Assembly: GCA_016929305.1 (NCBI GenBank)
Contig: JAFGJC010000099.1
Coordinates: 1 to 7,852, forward strand
DNA: 7,852 nt
Direction: 5' to 3'
Source of the DNA: a candidate division CSSED10-310 bacterium
Lineage (GTDB): Bacteria; CSSED10-310; JAFGJC01
The position numbers were made by a program, and so were the translations under genes. Positions 1 to 6,061 of this stretch are shown piece by piece. Numbering within the stretch: the first letter of the stretch is position 1; the number at the start of each line of letters is the position of its first letter. The notes beneath the pieces are model-generated. The model made no database searches and was not told the DNA's origin. It was given only the letters and a program-made list of their open reading frames with translations.

Positions 1-285
1 GAAAATGCGCTGAACACACTCGGATACGAATTGCTCAACGCGGATCATCTGAACGAGGCGATCGAATGTTTCCGGCTGAATGCCGAGTTGTTTCCGGAAT
101 CGTTCAATGTGTACGACAGTCTTGCGGAAGGTTATCTGATTCAGGGTGACAGGGAACGGGCGGAGGCGTTTTACCGTAAATCCCTGGAGGTTTTTCCCGG
201 CAATGTCAATGCAACGGAAAAACTCCGGGAACTTGCCGTGCAGTCCGAACCGGCGGAAAAACGCCAACGGATTATTCCAGATTAA
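1..285 (+). CDS. TPR-repeat C-terminus of a larger protein (5' truncated)
   Basis: The reading frame is open from the first base, so the gene starts before the window; 94 residues of its C-terminus are visible. They form two to three tetratricopeptide helix pairs, with the typical small and aromatic positions in LGYELL, EAIECF, NVYDSLAEGY and AEAFYRKSLEVFP. The motif NVYDSLAEGYLIQGD followed by an aromatic-rich helix and a final LREL helix is, from memory, typical of the C-terminal TPR tail on beta-lactamase-related serine hydrolases and some alpha/beta hydrolases. The catalytic part is not in the window, so that parent family is only a suggestion. The protein ends in a short charged tail and a TAA stop. 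The next gene is on the opposite strand, so this is the last gene of its transcription unit. Confidence in TPR is high; in the parent family it is low. Confidence 0.8.
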   Translation, partial: ENALNTLGYELLNADHLNEAIECFRLNAELFPESFNVYDSLAEGYLIQGDRERAEAFYRKSLEVFPGNVNATEKLRELAVQSEPAEKRQRIIPD

Positions 286-410
286 ACATCACGGTAAGCG
301 CTATCTTCACCGGGACGGCTTTGCCATTCCAGAGTGCTGAAGTGAAATGCCATCCTTTTTGACAGTATCGGCAGTAACTTATGTCAGCCGGTGATTCAAA
401 AAACAGGCAT

Positions 411-451
411 AAAAAAAGCAGCGGTTGCTGATCCTGAGACCACAACCGCTG
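411..451 (-). terminator. Rho-independent terminator
   Basis: Read on the minus strand, a perfect 9-bp stem (CAGCGGTTG / CAACCGCTG, plus-strand arms at 419-427 and 443-451) with a 15-nt loop is followed, after one C, by seven T residues (411-417). This is a textbook intrinsic terminator about 50 bases after the stop codon of the minus-strand gene ending at 501. On the plus strand the same hairpin is followed 8 bases later by a broken T tract (460-468), so weak bidirectional action on transcripts from the TPR gene is possible. Bases 286-410 show no gene or motif I can support. Confidence 0.85.
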
Positions 452-500
452 AGCAACAGTTTTCTTTTAAACGTTTACCTTATTATTGCCTGACTACAGA

Positions 501-1073
501 CTACAGGATAAGCCATTCCTGCTGAATGCTGGGCTTGAATTCGAATTCAACGGAAATGCCCTTTTGATAAACCCATCCCTTGTCATGTTTGATACCGACT
601 TCGCCGGAACCGTTCAAGGTCATTGTAAAATACCGTTGCGGATCGCCAATAACATTGAACAGTGTAAACACCTTCGCATTGGTATCGTCATTTTTGGGTC
701 CGAGATCTATGGCGATTTCCTGAAGAAGCTCCCCTTTCTGATCTCCAACGGCGGCGGGAATAACCGATTCGACGATCGTTGTGGCACCCAGCGGCAGAAC
801 GGTGGGTTCTTTCTGCTCCTCACCTTCCTTGGGAACCTCGGAAATTTTTAACGCGATGTCCATGGTGAAATTCCGAAGTTTCACGTCCTTGTCACTTCCG
901 TTGACAAACAGAAGATGACTCTTGATAAACAGGTTGCCGTCCCGCTCTTCAAACTGCATCTTCTTGACTTTGGTGACATCGAGCTGCGTCACCTGTTCCA
1001 CCTGCGCAAACACAACATTCATCGTTACCAGCAACATGACAACCATACCAAACAGTGTAACATTTCTTTTCAT
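501..1073 (-). CDS. Secreted protein of unknown function, possible LEA14/WHy-like beta-sandwich
   Basis: This 190-residue protein starts with a clear Sec signal peptide: positive MKRN, then a hydrophobic stretch to about residue 22, with likely cleavage after VFA (residue 23). There is no lipobox Cys, so it should be a soluble periplasmic or secreted protein. The mature part is mostly predicted beta-strand. The segment around residues 48-75 (FIKSHLLFVNGSDKDVKLRNFTMDI in parts) followed by LGATTIVESVIPA at 95-107 recalls the LEA14/WHy type of beta-sandwich, in which a strand before a conserved N/D-rich turn is followed by a Gly-containing strand and 'IPA'. That is a resemblance by eye, not an established match. 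The start at 1073 is chosen because a strong AAGGAGGT lies just upstream; a start at 1100 would put extra residues before the signal peptide. It lies 118 bases downstream of the FHA-ABC exporter on the same strand and is closed by a strong terminator, so it may be co-transcribed or have its own promoter in the AT-rich gap. Confidence 0.8.
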   Translation of the reverse strand: MKRNVTLFGMVVMLLVTMNVVFAQVEQVTQLDVTKVKKMQFEERDGNLFIKSHLLFVNGSDKDVKLRNFTMDIALKISEVPKEGEEQKEPTVLPLGATTIVESVIPAAVGDQKGELLQEIAIDLGPKNDDTNAKVFTLFNVIGDPQRYFTMTLNGSGEVGIKHDKGWVYQKGISVEFEFKPSIQQEWLIL

Positions 1074-1080
1074 GATTCCG

Positions 1081-1090
1081 AACCTCCTTT
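1081..1090 (-). promoter_or_regulatory. Strong Shine-Dalgarno deciding the start of the secreted protein gene
   Basis: The minus strand reads AAAGGAGGTT here, near-perfect complementarity to the 16S 3' end, with the AGGAGG core about 9 bases before the ATG at 1073-1071. This selects 1073 over the in-frame ATG at 1100. The strength contrasts with the absent Shine-Dalgarno of the upstream exporter gene, implying a higher translation rate for the secreted protein. Confidence 0.8.
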
Positions 1091-1113
1091 GGCCAATCAT
1101 TTAAAATTCCCTG

Positions 1114-1167
1114 ATATTTCATCTTTTAATCGATTTAATTTGAAACATCAATAGAGTAATGAAATAT
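1114..1167. promoter_or_regulatory. AT-rich intergenic stretch with a split inverted repeat
   Basis: The gap between the exporter stop and the secreted protein gene is strikingly AT-rich. It contains ATATTTCAT (1114-1122) and its exact reverse complement ATGAAATAT (1159-1167), 36 bases apart, and between them the partial dyad TTGAAACATCAA (1140-1151). These could be operator half-sites or part of a promoter for the gene at 1073; on the minus strand TTGATG is a possible -35, but no good -10 follows at 17 bases. No intrinsic terminator is visible, so readthrough from the exporter gene is likely. AT-richness alone could produce such repeats. Confidence 0.25.
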
Positions 1168-1191
1168 TTTTACTTTTAAGGTTACAAGGTT

Positions 1192-3534
1192 TTAACGCAA
1201 TAATCTGATATAGAGGATAATCCTGCACATCAGCAACATCACCAAACTTGCGGAAATCAGAATGATGACAGGATGTAAATACTGCTTTGTCGTAGATTCA
1301 CCAAAAATAATGTTTTTGAGTTTAGCTTCCTGAAATTTGATGTACTTGAAATACGGTAATTTGCCTTCCGGGTTCATATCAATGGATTGCCTTAGAACAA
1401 TCTGATTTGAGTTGGATTCGATATCCAAAGCTGCCTGAAATCCCCAGCGTTGAATTGTCAGATAGCTTGTCAGTTCCGGCCAGCGGGTCGAATTGCCGGC
1501 GGCTTCCAACGGGCGAATAAGGCCGCCGAACAGGAGTTGGGGTATGACCAGAAGCGGAACAGCGGTAAGGGCTACGCGGTAGGTTCTGGAAACGCTTGAT
1601 ACCAGCAAACCAAGAGATGCTGCGGTGGCTGCAGACAGCCACAACACCAGCCACAGACGAATGGTATTTTCGAAGGACATATGGAGTATCACCGGTACAA
1701 CAATTGCGATCAACAACGCTGTCTGGATCGCAGTGATAAAAATCTGCACGCTCATCTTTGCCGAAATGTATGGTCCCAGACGCATACATGACCGGCTTTC
1801 CCTTCGGATCAGATCCTGTTCGGTGACAATCTCCTTGCACGCACCCATAACACCGAACCATATCGAAGCCACAATCAGAGTAAAAATCACCGAAGCGCGT
1901 TGTTTCGAAGCGGGTTCGCTGATTTTTATTAATTCATCCGGATTGTCCGCGTTATGCAATGCTTTCCGGAATGCTGATTCAGCAGGAAATCCCCCGGCAT
2001 CGGATCGTTCCCAAGTACGAAGCGCTTCACCAAAAAGATTGTAAGTGCGAGCGAATGTGTCGTAATCCCTGTTGTCCATCATCATGTTATGGAAAGCCAG
2101 AAACACCAGAAGCGCGATCAAAGGCACCTGCCCGAACAAAAACAACGGATACCCAATCTCCGAAAAGGTGACTTTCAGGTTCCGTTTAAGCAGCGTTTTC
2201 GTTTCCTTATACCAGGAAAACGGGTATTTCAATAATGAGGTGCAGGCTTCGCTGCTGCGTTTATGAACCCTCATCGTATCCACGACGATTTCAGAATCGT
2301 TCATCGACAATGGTTGAGCGATGAACGTGGTATCCGGTTTGTCCTGTCTGAATTTGCCGGTAAGCTGCTCTCGATTGGCGGAATCTTTAAGCACATTCAG
2401 GACATAAACCGCTGGATTCTGTTTCCCGCATAATGTTCCGGTCAGCCGTTCCATCACCATGGTCGCAAACTTTGTCTCGCCGTAAAACGCCGGCTGCCCG
2501 CCATAACTCATCAGCAACAGATAATCGAACTTTTCAAAGACTTCCCTGCTGGGTTGATGCACCGATGTGATGACCGTCAGCCCGTCTTCCTTGGCCAGAC
2601 GACGTAACAGATCAATAATCTGCTCCGCCTCAACTGACGACAGCCCCGATGTGGGTTCATCCATGATCAGGATCTGTGTGCGGCATGCCAGTTCATGCGC
2701 AATATTTGCACGGCGCCGTTCCCCGCCGCTCAGCACTTCACCCCGGGATCCCGGCGACCCGATCTTCTTGTCTAAAAAAACCTCCAGACGCTTTTTGTCA
2801 AACCCCAGCCGCAGGCATATCTGCCGGATAAACCGCTCACAAAAAGATTTCCGGATATTTGGATAACGGAGTTTCAAGCGGTAATAGATGGAACTGTAAA
2901 CAGAAAGCTCCGGTATCATGATTTCCGCCTGTGGAAGATAACCGATATAGTCCCTGACGGCGCGGGAACCATATGAGCCGTGCACATCAAACTGTTTTCC
3001 GACAAAGACTTTACCTTTGTCCGGACGATTGTATCCATTCAGAAGATTGATAAAAACACTCTTTCCGGATCCCGCTGGCCCCATGATGGCGGTCAGGGTG
3101 CCGGGTTCCGCCCGGATATATGCGCCATCGCATAAAACAACTCCGGTGTCCCTGGCACGATACTCCAGCCGCGTTGAATCCAAACCCGCCAGCCCTCCGC
3201 CGAAAAATACCTGCGGATGGATGGCCAGCGATTTGTTACCCAGTTTTACCGTGTCGTAACGCGATATTTCCATCCATTTTCTGGGTTCGATACGCTCATC
3301 ATTGATCGTCGTGCCCAGGTTTGAACCCATATCCCGCAAAAAAACCCGGTTGCTTTCCCGTTTTAACTGGGCATGTTTGGGTTCCAGATTCTGTGAATCC
3401 ACACGGATGTCACATACCGAATCCCGTCCAATCAACCATAAAAAATCACCATGGGGTGCAAAAATTTCATCATTTTGCACTGATTTATGCTGATACGGCG
3501 TTGATTTCGAACTCTGATCCATCCAATCCTGCAT
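1192..3534 (-). CDS. FHA domain-ABC exporter fusion (ABCG/Rv1747-like), ATPase and permease in one chain
   Basis: This 780-residue inner-membrane protein should use ATP to move a substrate, probably a lipid or glycolipid, out of the cytoplasm; the substrate cannot be read from sequence. Domains in order: a Ser/Thr-rich tail (1-30); an FHA domain (about 33-105) with GRD at 36-38, H54 and the SNLGT turn at 71-75; an ABC ATPase (about 122-355) with Walker A GPAGSGKS 152-159, Q-loop Q202, signature LSGGERRR 268-275, Walker B ILIMDE 288-293 and H-loop H326; a linker; then an ABC2-type membrane domain with segments near 462-482, 547-566, 592-617, 625-647, 653-672 and 753-776. The order ATPase then permease and the HQP switch are ABCG-like. 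Odd points: Glu51 and Leu73 replace the usual phosphothreonine-contacting Ser and Asn of FHA, and the D-loop Asp is Ser299. Such chains work as dimers. No Shine-Dalgarno precedes ATG 3534; an in-frame stop lies 9 bases upstream, so the only alternative is Met5 (3522). It is transcribed divergently from a Ser/Thr kinase, as expected for a phospho-regulated exporter. Confidence 0.93.
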   Translation of the reverse strand: MQDWMDQSSKSTPYQHKSVQNDEIFAPHGDFLWLIGRDSVCDIRVDSQNLEPKHAQLKRESNRVFLRDMGSNLGTTINDERIEPRKWMEISRYDTVKLGNKSLAIHPQVFFGGGLAGLDSTRLEYRARDTGVVLCDGAYIRAEPGTLTAIMGPAGSGKSVFINLLNGYNRPDKGKVFVGKQFDVHGSYGSRAVRDYIGYLPQAEIMIPELSVYSSIYYRLKLRYPNIRKSFCERFIRQICLRLGFDKKRLEVFLDKKIGSPGSRGEVLSGGERRRANIAHELACRTQILIMDEPTSGLSSVEAEQIIDLLRRLAKEDGLTVITSVHQPSREVFEKFDYLLLMSYGGQPAFYGETKFATMVMERLTGTLCGKQNPAVYVLNVLKDSANREQLTGKFRQDKPDTTFIAQPLSMNDSEIVVDTMRVHKRSSEACTSLLKYPFSWYKETKTLLKRNLKVTFSEIGYPLFLFGQVPLIALLVFLAFHNMMMDNRDYDTFARTYNLFGEALRTWERSDAGGFPAESAFRKALHNADNPDELIKISEPASKQRASVIFTLIVASIWFGVMGACKEIVTEQDLIRRESRSCMRLGPYISAKMSVQIFITAIQTALLIAIVVPVILHMSFENTIRLWLVLWLSAATAASLGLLVSSVSRTYRVALTAVPLLVIPQLLFGGLIRPLEAAGNSTRWPELTSYLTIQRWGFQAALDIESNSNQIVLRQSIDMNPEGKLPYFKYIKFQEAKLKNIIFGESTTKQYLHPVIILISASLVMLLMCRIILYIRLLR

Positions 3535-3576
3535 AGACGGTAACTATATCGCAGCCGCAAGATCCCTGTCCAGTTA

Positions 3577-3605
3577 ATACCATATATGTATCGATCCTGA
3601 GTCAA
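3577..3605 (-). promoter_or_regulatory. Candidate sigma70-type promoter for the FHA-ABC gene
   Basis: On the minus strand, TTGACT (3605-3600) is a good -35 and is followed at 17 bases by TGGTAT (3582-3577), a poor -10. The flanking CATATATG and the near-dyad ATAC...GTAT (about 3577-3592) overlap the -10 and could be an operator. It would give a leader of about 35 bases. The element is plausible by position, weak by match. Confidence 0.35.
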
Positions 3606-3651
3606 TAATTAAGCGCACATACCCATCCCGGCGATTTCAATCTTTGATTTA

Positions 3652-3657
3652 TACAAT
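3652..3657 (+). promoter_or_regulatory. Candidate -10 element for the kinase operon
   Basis: TACAAT matches the -10 consensus at five of six bases and lies about 42 bases before the GTG start at 3699. No matching -35 is found 16-18 bases upstream (CGGCGA region), so the promoter would depend on an activator or another sigma factor, or this may be chance. The rest of 3541-3698 shows no riboswitch or RNA gene that I can support. Confidence 0.3.
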
Positions 3658-3698
3658 CGTACATTGAGAAACAGCTTACGTTTGTTTATGATTCAACC

Positions 3699-6047
3699 GT
3701 GGAACAAGACGATGTAAAAGGAAAACGGATCCGGGAATACGAGATCAAGGAGATCATCGGCAAGGGTGGCATGGGTATTGTTTATAAAGCCCAGCATACC
3801 GTTATCCTTGCCTATCGCGCCATCAAGATCATCAACGAAAAACTGTCTCAGGATGCCAATTTTTCCTTGCGCTTCAAACAGGAAGCGCGATTGCTGGGGA
3901 AATTGACCCATACCAATCTTGTGGGTATTTATGATTTTTTTGAAGAGAATAATCAGCTTCATCTTGTCATGGAGTATATCGCTGGGGACAGCCTGAAAAA
4001 CCGGCTCGAAGAACAGCCGATCATGCCGCTACACACGATTCTGCCGATTGTCATTCAGGCACTTGACGGCCTGGCTGAAGCGCACCGGATCGGTATCGTT
4101 CACAGGGATATCAGTCCGGATAATATCATGCTGATGCCCGACCGTCTTCTGGGGGAACGCGCCGTCATCATCGATTTCGGCGTGGCCAAAGCCATTCTGG
4201 ACGATGAAATGGTCAAAGAGGCGACCATGAAACTGGACACGACCGGGCAGTTTCTGGGCAAGATCGATTACTGCTCCCCGGAACAGACCAGCCTTGGCCG
4301 TGAGCAGATGGACGGACGCAGCGACCTGTATTCCATGGGACTTGTGCTGTACAGAGCGTTAACGGGAAAGGTGCCGTTCCACGATGAAAATGTTTTTCTG
4401 GCCATATCAAAACGATTGAACCTGGCGCCGCCACCCTATCTGTCGGAATCCAATCCTCAAATCCATTATCCTGAAAAACTTGAAGACGTCATTCGTAAAG
4501 CATTGGCTCGCGATCCCCGGAACCGTTTCGCAGATGCACTGGAATTCAAAGCGGCTCTGGATGATGTCCTCAGAACTTGCGATGATACGGTTGTCCCTGA
4601 ACATATCATTGTACCGGATGACTCAACAGAAGGCACAAAAGGAATCGTGATCTATCCGTCCCAGAAAGGTTATGACAAAAAACCCAAAAAAGTAACTCCA
4701 TCAAAAATTCAGGATAAACCGCCCGGAAAACCGAAACCGCCTGAACCGGCCGCAAGGCCAGTTTCAACGAAAAAACCGCCGTCTTCTCAAAAAGAGACAC
4801 GGAAAAAATATTCGAAAAGATGGATTTTATTCATTATTGCCATCATTCTGCTGTTTTCATCCGGTTCCGCATATTATTTTTTCAGCGATCATCCGTTCAT
4901 GATCAGAATAAAGAAAAACGTTCTGGGATGGTTTGGATCGGATGCCGGCCGGGATGATCACGGATCCCTGCTCGTATTGACACCGACTCCGTCGATGACG
5001 GACACACCAGCTCCAGAGGCTACATTCACTCCCAAACCGGCTGAATTGCCGGTTGCCATGGATGCGATGACACCAACTCCGGTTTTCATTGCAACCCTGG
5101 AGTACACATCAACACCGGCACCCACTGTCACAAGTACAATAACGCCGACATTCACATCCACAATTACGCCCACCTTTACGGCAACGCCAACCATGACAGT
5201 GACACCGACGTTTACAGCGACAGTTACGCCGACACGCACGCCCACCGTAACGATGACAGCCACACCAACCTGCTCTCCGACAGCATCGGTGACACCGACA
5301 CCTGCGCCATCGGTGACACCGTCCCCCTTACCTTCCGCGACGAGAAGACCGACAGTGACACCAACGAAAATCCCGGTGGCAACTGCCATACCCACCCGGA
5401 CACCAGTACGGGCAATTGAACCGACACGGACACCGGTGCCGACCGTCACCCGGGTCCCGGCTCCGACGAGCACTCGTGCGGCAACACCCACACCCATTCC
5501 GTCACAGACGCCGACGCGGATACCGACCCCCGCACCCAGCAGAACACCGCGCCCCAAACCGACATCCACTGCCTCACCCTCGCCGACAAACGTGCCGGAA
5601 CCAACCAAAGTTCCGACGCAAACACCCACACGGATACCGACACGGAAACCGGTGCCGACAGCCAAACCGAGTTATACGCCTGTTCCGACATCCCCTCCAA
5701 TACCAACCGAAATCCCGAAAGACCGCCTGTTCATTCCATCGATCAAACACAATCCACCCAAAAATGTCGTAGAAAATGAATCGCAGACGATAACACTCGA
5801 AATATCGGCAAAACAGGAAATACAGGATGTTTTTATCTTTTACAAAATGAAGAATGACTCCAGCTTCAAGAAAGAACTCATGAACCCGAAACGAAATAAA
5901 TACAGTGTCAAGATCGGTGAAAAAGAGTTGCACCAGGGCACCCTGATATATTATTTTGTCATCAGGGATACTTTGGGAAATGAACATCAAACCGATCCGG
6001 AATCGGTTGATGTGGGAATAAGACCCGCATTGCCCATCATTCATTAA
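3699..6047 (+). CDS. Transmembrane Ser/Thr protein kinase with Thr/Pro-rich stalk and Ig-like ectodomain
   Basis: This 782-residue PknB-type (Hanks) kinase phosphorylates Ser/Thr in cytoplasmic proteins and probably senses a signal outside the inner membrane. The kinase domain spans about 14-290: glycine loop GKGGMGIVYK 21-30, ATP-anchoring Lys43, helix-C Glu62, HRD 135-137 with Asn142, DFG 159-161, SPE 193-195, Asp209 and Arg276. All catalytic residues are present, so it should be active. Unusual: the catalytic-loop Lys (HRDxKPxN) is Ser139 and the P+1-loop Thr is Lys188. A basic, Pro-rich juxtamembrane segment (about 325-373) leads to one membrane helix (375-396), which puts the C-terminal half in the periplasm. 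Then comes a Thr/Pro-rich stalk (about 428-672) and a beta-rich domain (about 678-776) resembling the Ig-like modules often joined to envelope signalling proteins (PP at 686-687, VFIFYK 711-716, YYFVIRDTLGN 751-761). GTG at 3699 is the only reasonable start in frame, since a TGA stop lies at 3645 and no good start codon lies between; no clear Shine-Dalgarno precedes it. It is divergent from the FHA exporter and coupled to the beta-barrel gene downstream. Confidence 0.93.
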   Translation: MEQDDVKGKRIREYEIKEIIGKGGMGIVYKAQHTVILAYRAIKIINEKLSQDANFSLRFKQEARLLGKLTHTNLVGIYDFFEENNQLHLVMEYIAGDSLKNRLEEQPIMPLHTILPIVIQALDGLAEAHRIGIVHRDISPDNIMLMPDRLLGERAVIIDFGVAKAILDDEMVKEATMKLDTTGQFLGKIDYCSPEQTSLGREQMDGRSDLYSMGLVLYRALTGKVPFHDENVFLAISKRLNLAPPPYLSESNPQIHYPEKLEDVIRKALARDPRNRFADALEFKAALDDVLRTCDDTVVPEHIIVPDDSTEGTKGIVIYPSQKGYDKKPKKVTPSKIQDKPPGKPKPPEPAARPVSTKKPPSSQKETRKKYSKRWILFIIAIILLFSSGSAYYFFSDHPFMIRIKKNVLGWFGSDAGRDDHGSLLVLTPTPSMTDTPAPEATFTPKPAELPVAMDAMTPTPVFIATLEYTSTPAPTVTSTITPTFTSTITPTFTATPTMTVTPTFTATVTPTRTPTVTMTATPTCSPTASVTPTPAPSVTPSPLPSATRRPTVTPTKIPVATAIPTRTPVRAIEPTRTPVPTVTRVPAPTSTRAATPTPIPSQTPTRIPTPAPSRTPRPKPTSTASPSPTNVPEPTKVPTQTPTRIPTRKPVPTAKPSYTPVPTSPPIPTEIPKDRLFIPSIKHNPPKNVVENESQTITLEISAKQEIQDVFIFYKMKNDSSFKKELMNPKRNKYSVKIGEKELHQGTLIYYFVIRDTLGNEHQTDPESVDVGIRPALPIIH
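4980..5714 (+). repeat. Degenerate Thr-Pro repeat region coding for the kinase stalk
   Basis: About 245 codons (residues 428-672) consist mainly of Thr and Pro with Ser, Ala and Val, built from short units such as TPT, TPTFTAT and PTRTPV. It has two zones: up to about residue 547 the units carry almost no charged residues (TPTFTST type), while from 549 to 657 an Arg or Lys recurs every few residues (PTRTPV, TPTRIPT). The octapeptide QTPTRIPT occurs at 603-610 and 641-648; its two DNA copies differ at four synonymous third positions, so the repeat is old or the protein is under selection. The region should be extended and polyproline-like, and may be glycosylated. Confidence 0.85.
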
Positions 6048-6052
6048 AGGAG
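6046..6052 (+). promoter_or_regulatory. Shine-Dalgarno overlapping the kinase stop codon
   Basis: AAAGGAG begins inside the TAA stop of the kinase and lies 9 bases before the ATG at 6062. It chooses ATG 6062 over the in-frame TTG at 6053 and implies that ribosomes ending the kinase gene help start the beta-barrel gene. Confidence 0.8.
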
Positions 6053-6061
6053 TTGCCAGCC

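Noticed and set aside
486..851. Plus-strand frame opposite the secreted protein gene
   Set aside because: The minus-strand gene has a signal peptide, a strong ribosome binding site and a terminator; this frame has none of these.
1379..2044. Two overlapping frames (minus 1379-1861, plus 1625-2044) inside the exporter membrane domain
   Set aside because: Both are shadows of the exporter frame, which has continuous recognisable family features through this region.
3541..3698. Riboswitch or small RNA in the divergent intergenic region
   Set aside because: No convincing stem-loop set, anti-terminator or T-run is visible; only weak promoter-like elements were found.
4958..5665. Long minus-strand frame (235 codons) giving a Gly/Val-rich repetitive protein
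   Set aside because: It is the reverse reading of the Thr-Pro repeat: ACN/CCN codons read backwards give Gly/Val strings. It has no ribosome binding site and lies wholly inside the kinase gene.
4980..5714. Thr-Pro repeat considered as a CRISPR or satellite array
   Set aside because: Units are short, unequal, keep the reading frame and vary at synonymous positions, as in a coding low-complexity region.
5416..5772. Plus-strand frame rich in Arg, His and Pro over the stalk region
   Set aside because: Frame-shifted reading of the same repeat, with composition set by the repeat and no initiation signal.
5574..6044. Minus-strand frame of 156 codons opposite the kinase C-terminus
   Set aside because: The plus frame encodes a coherent stalk and Ig-like domain; the minus frame has no start signals or domain pattern.
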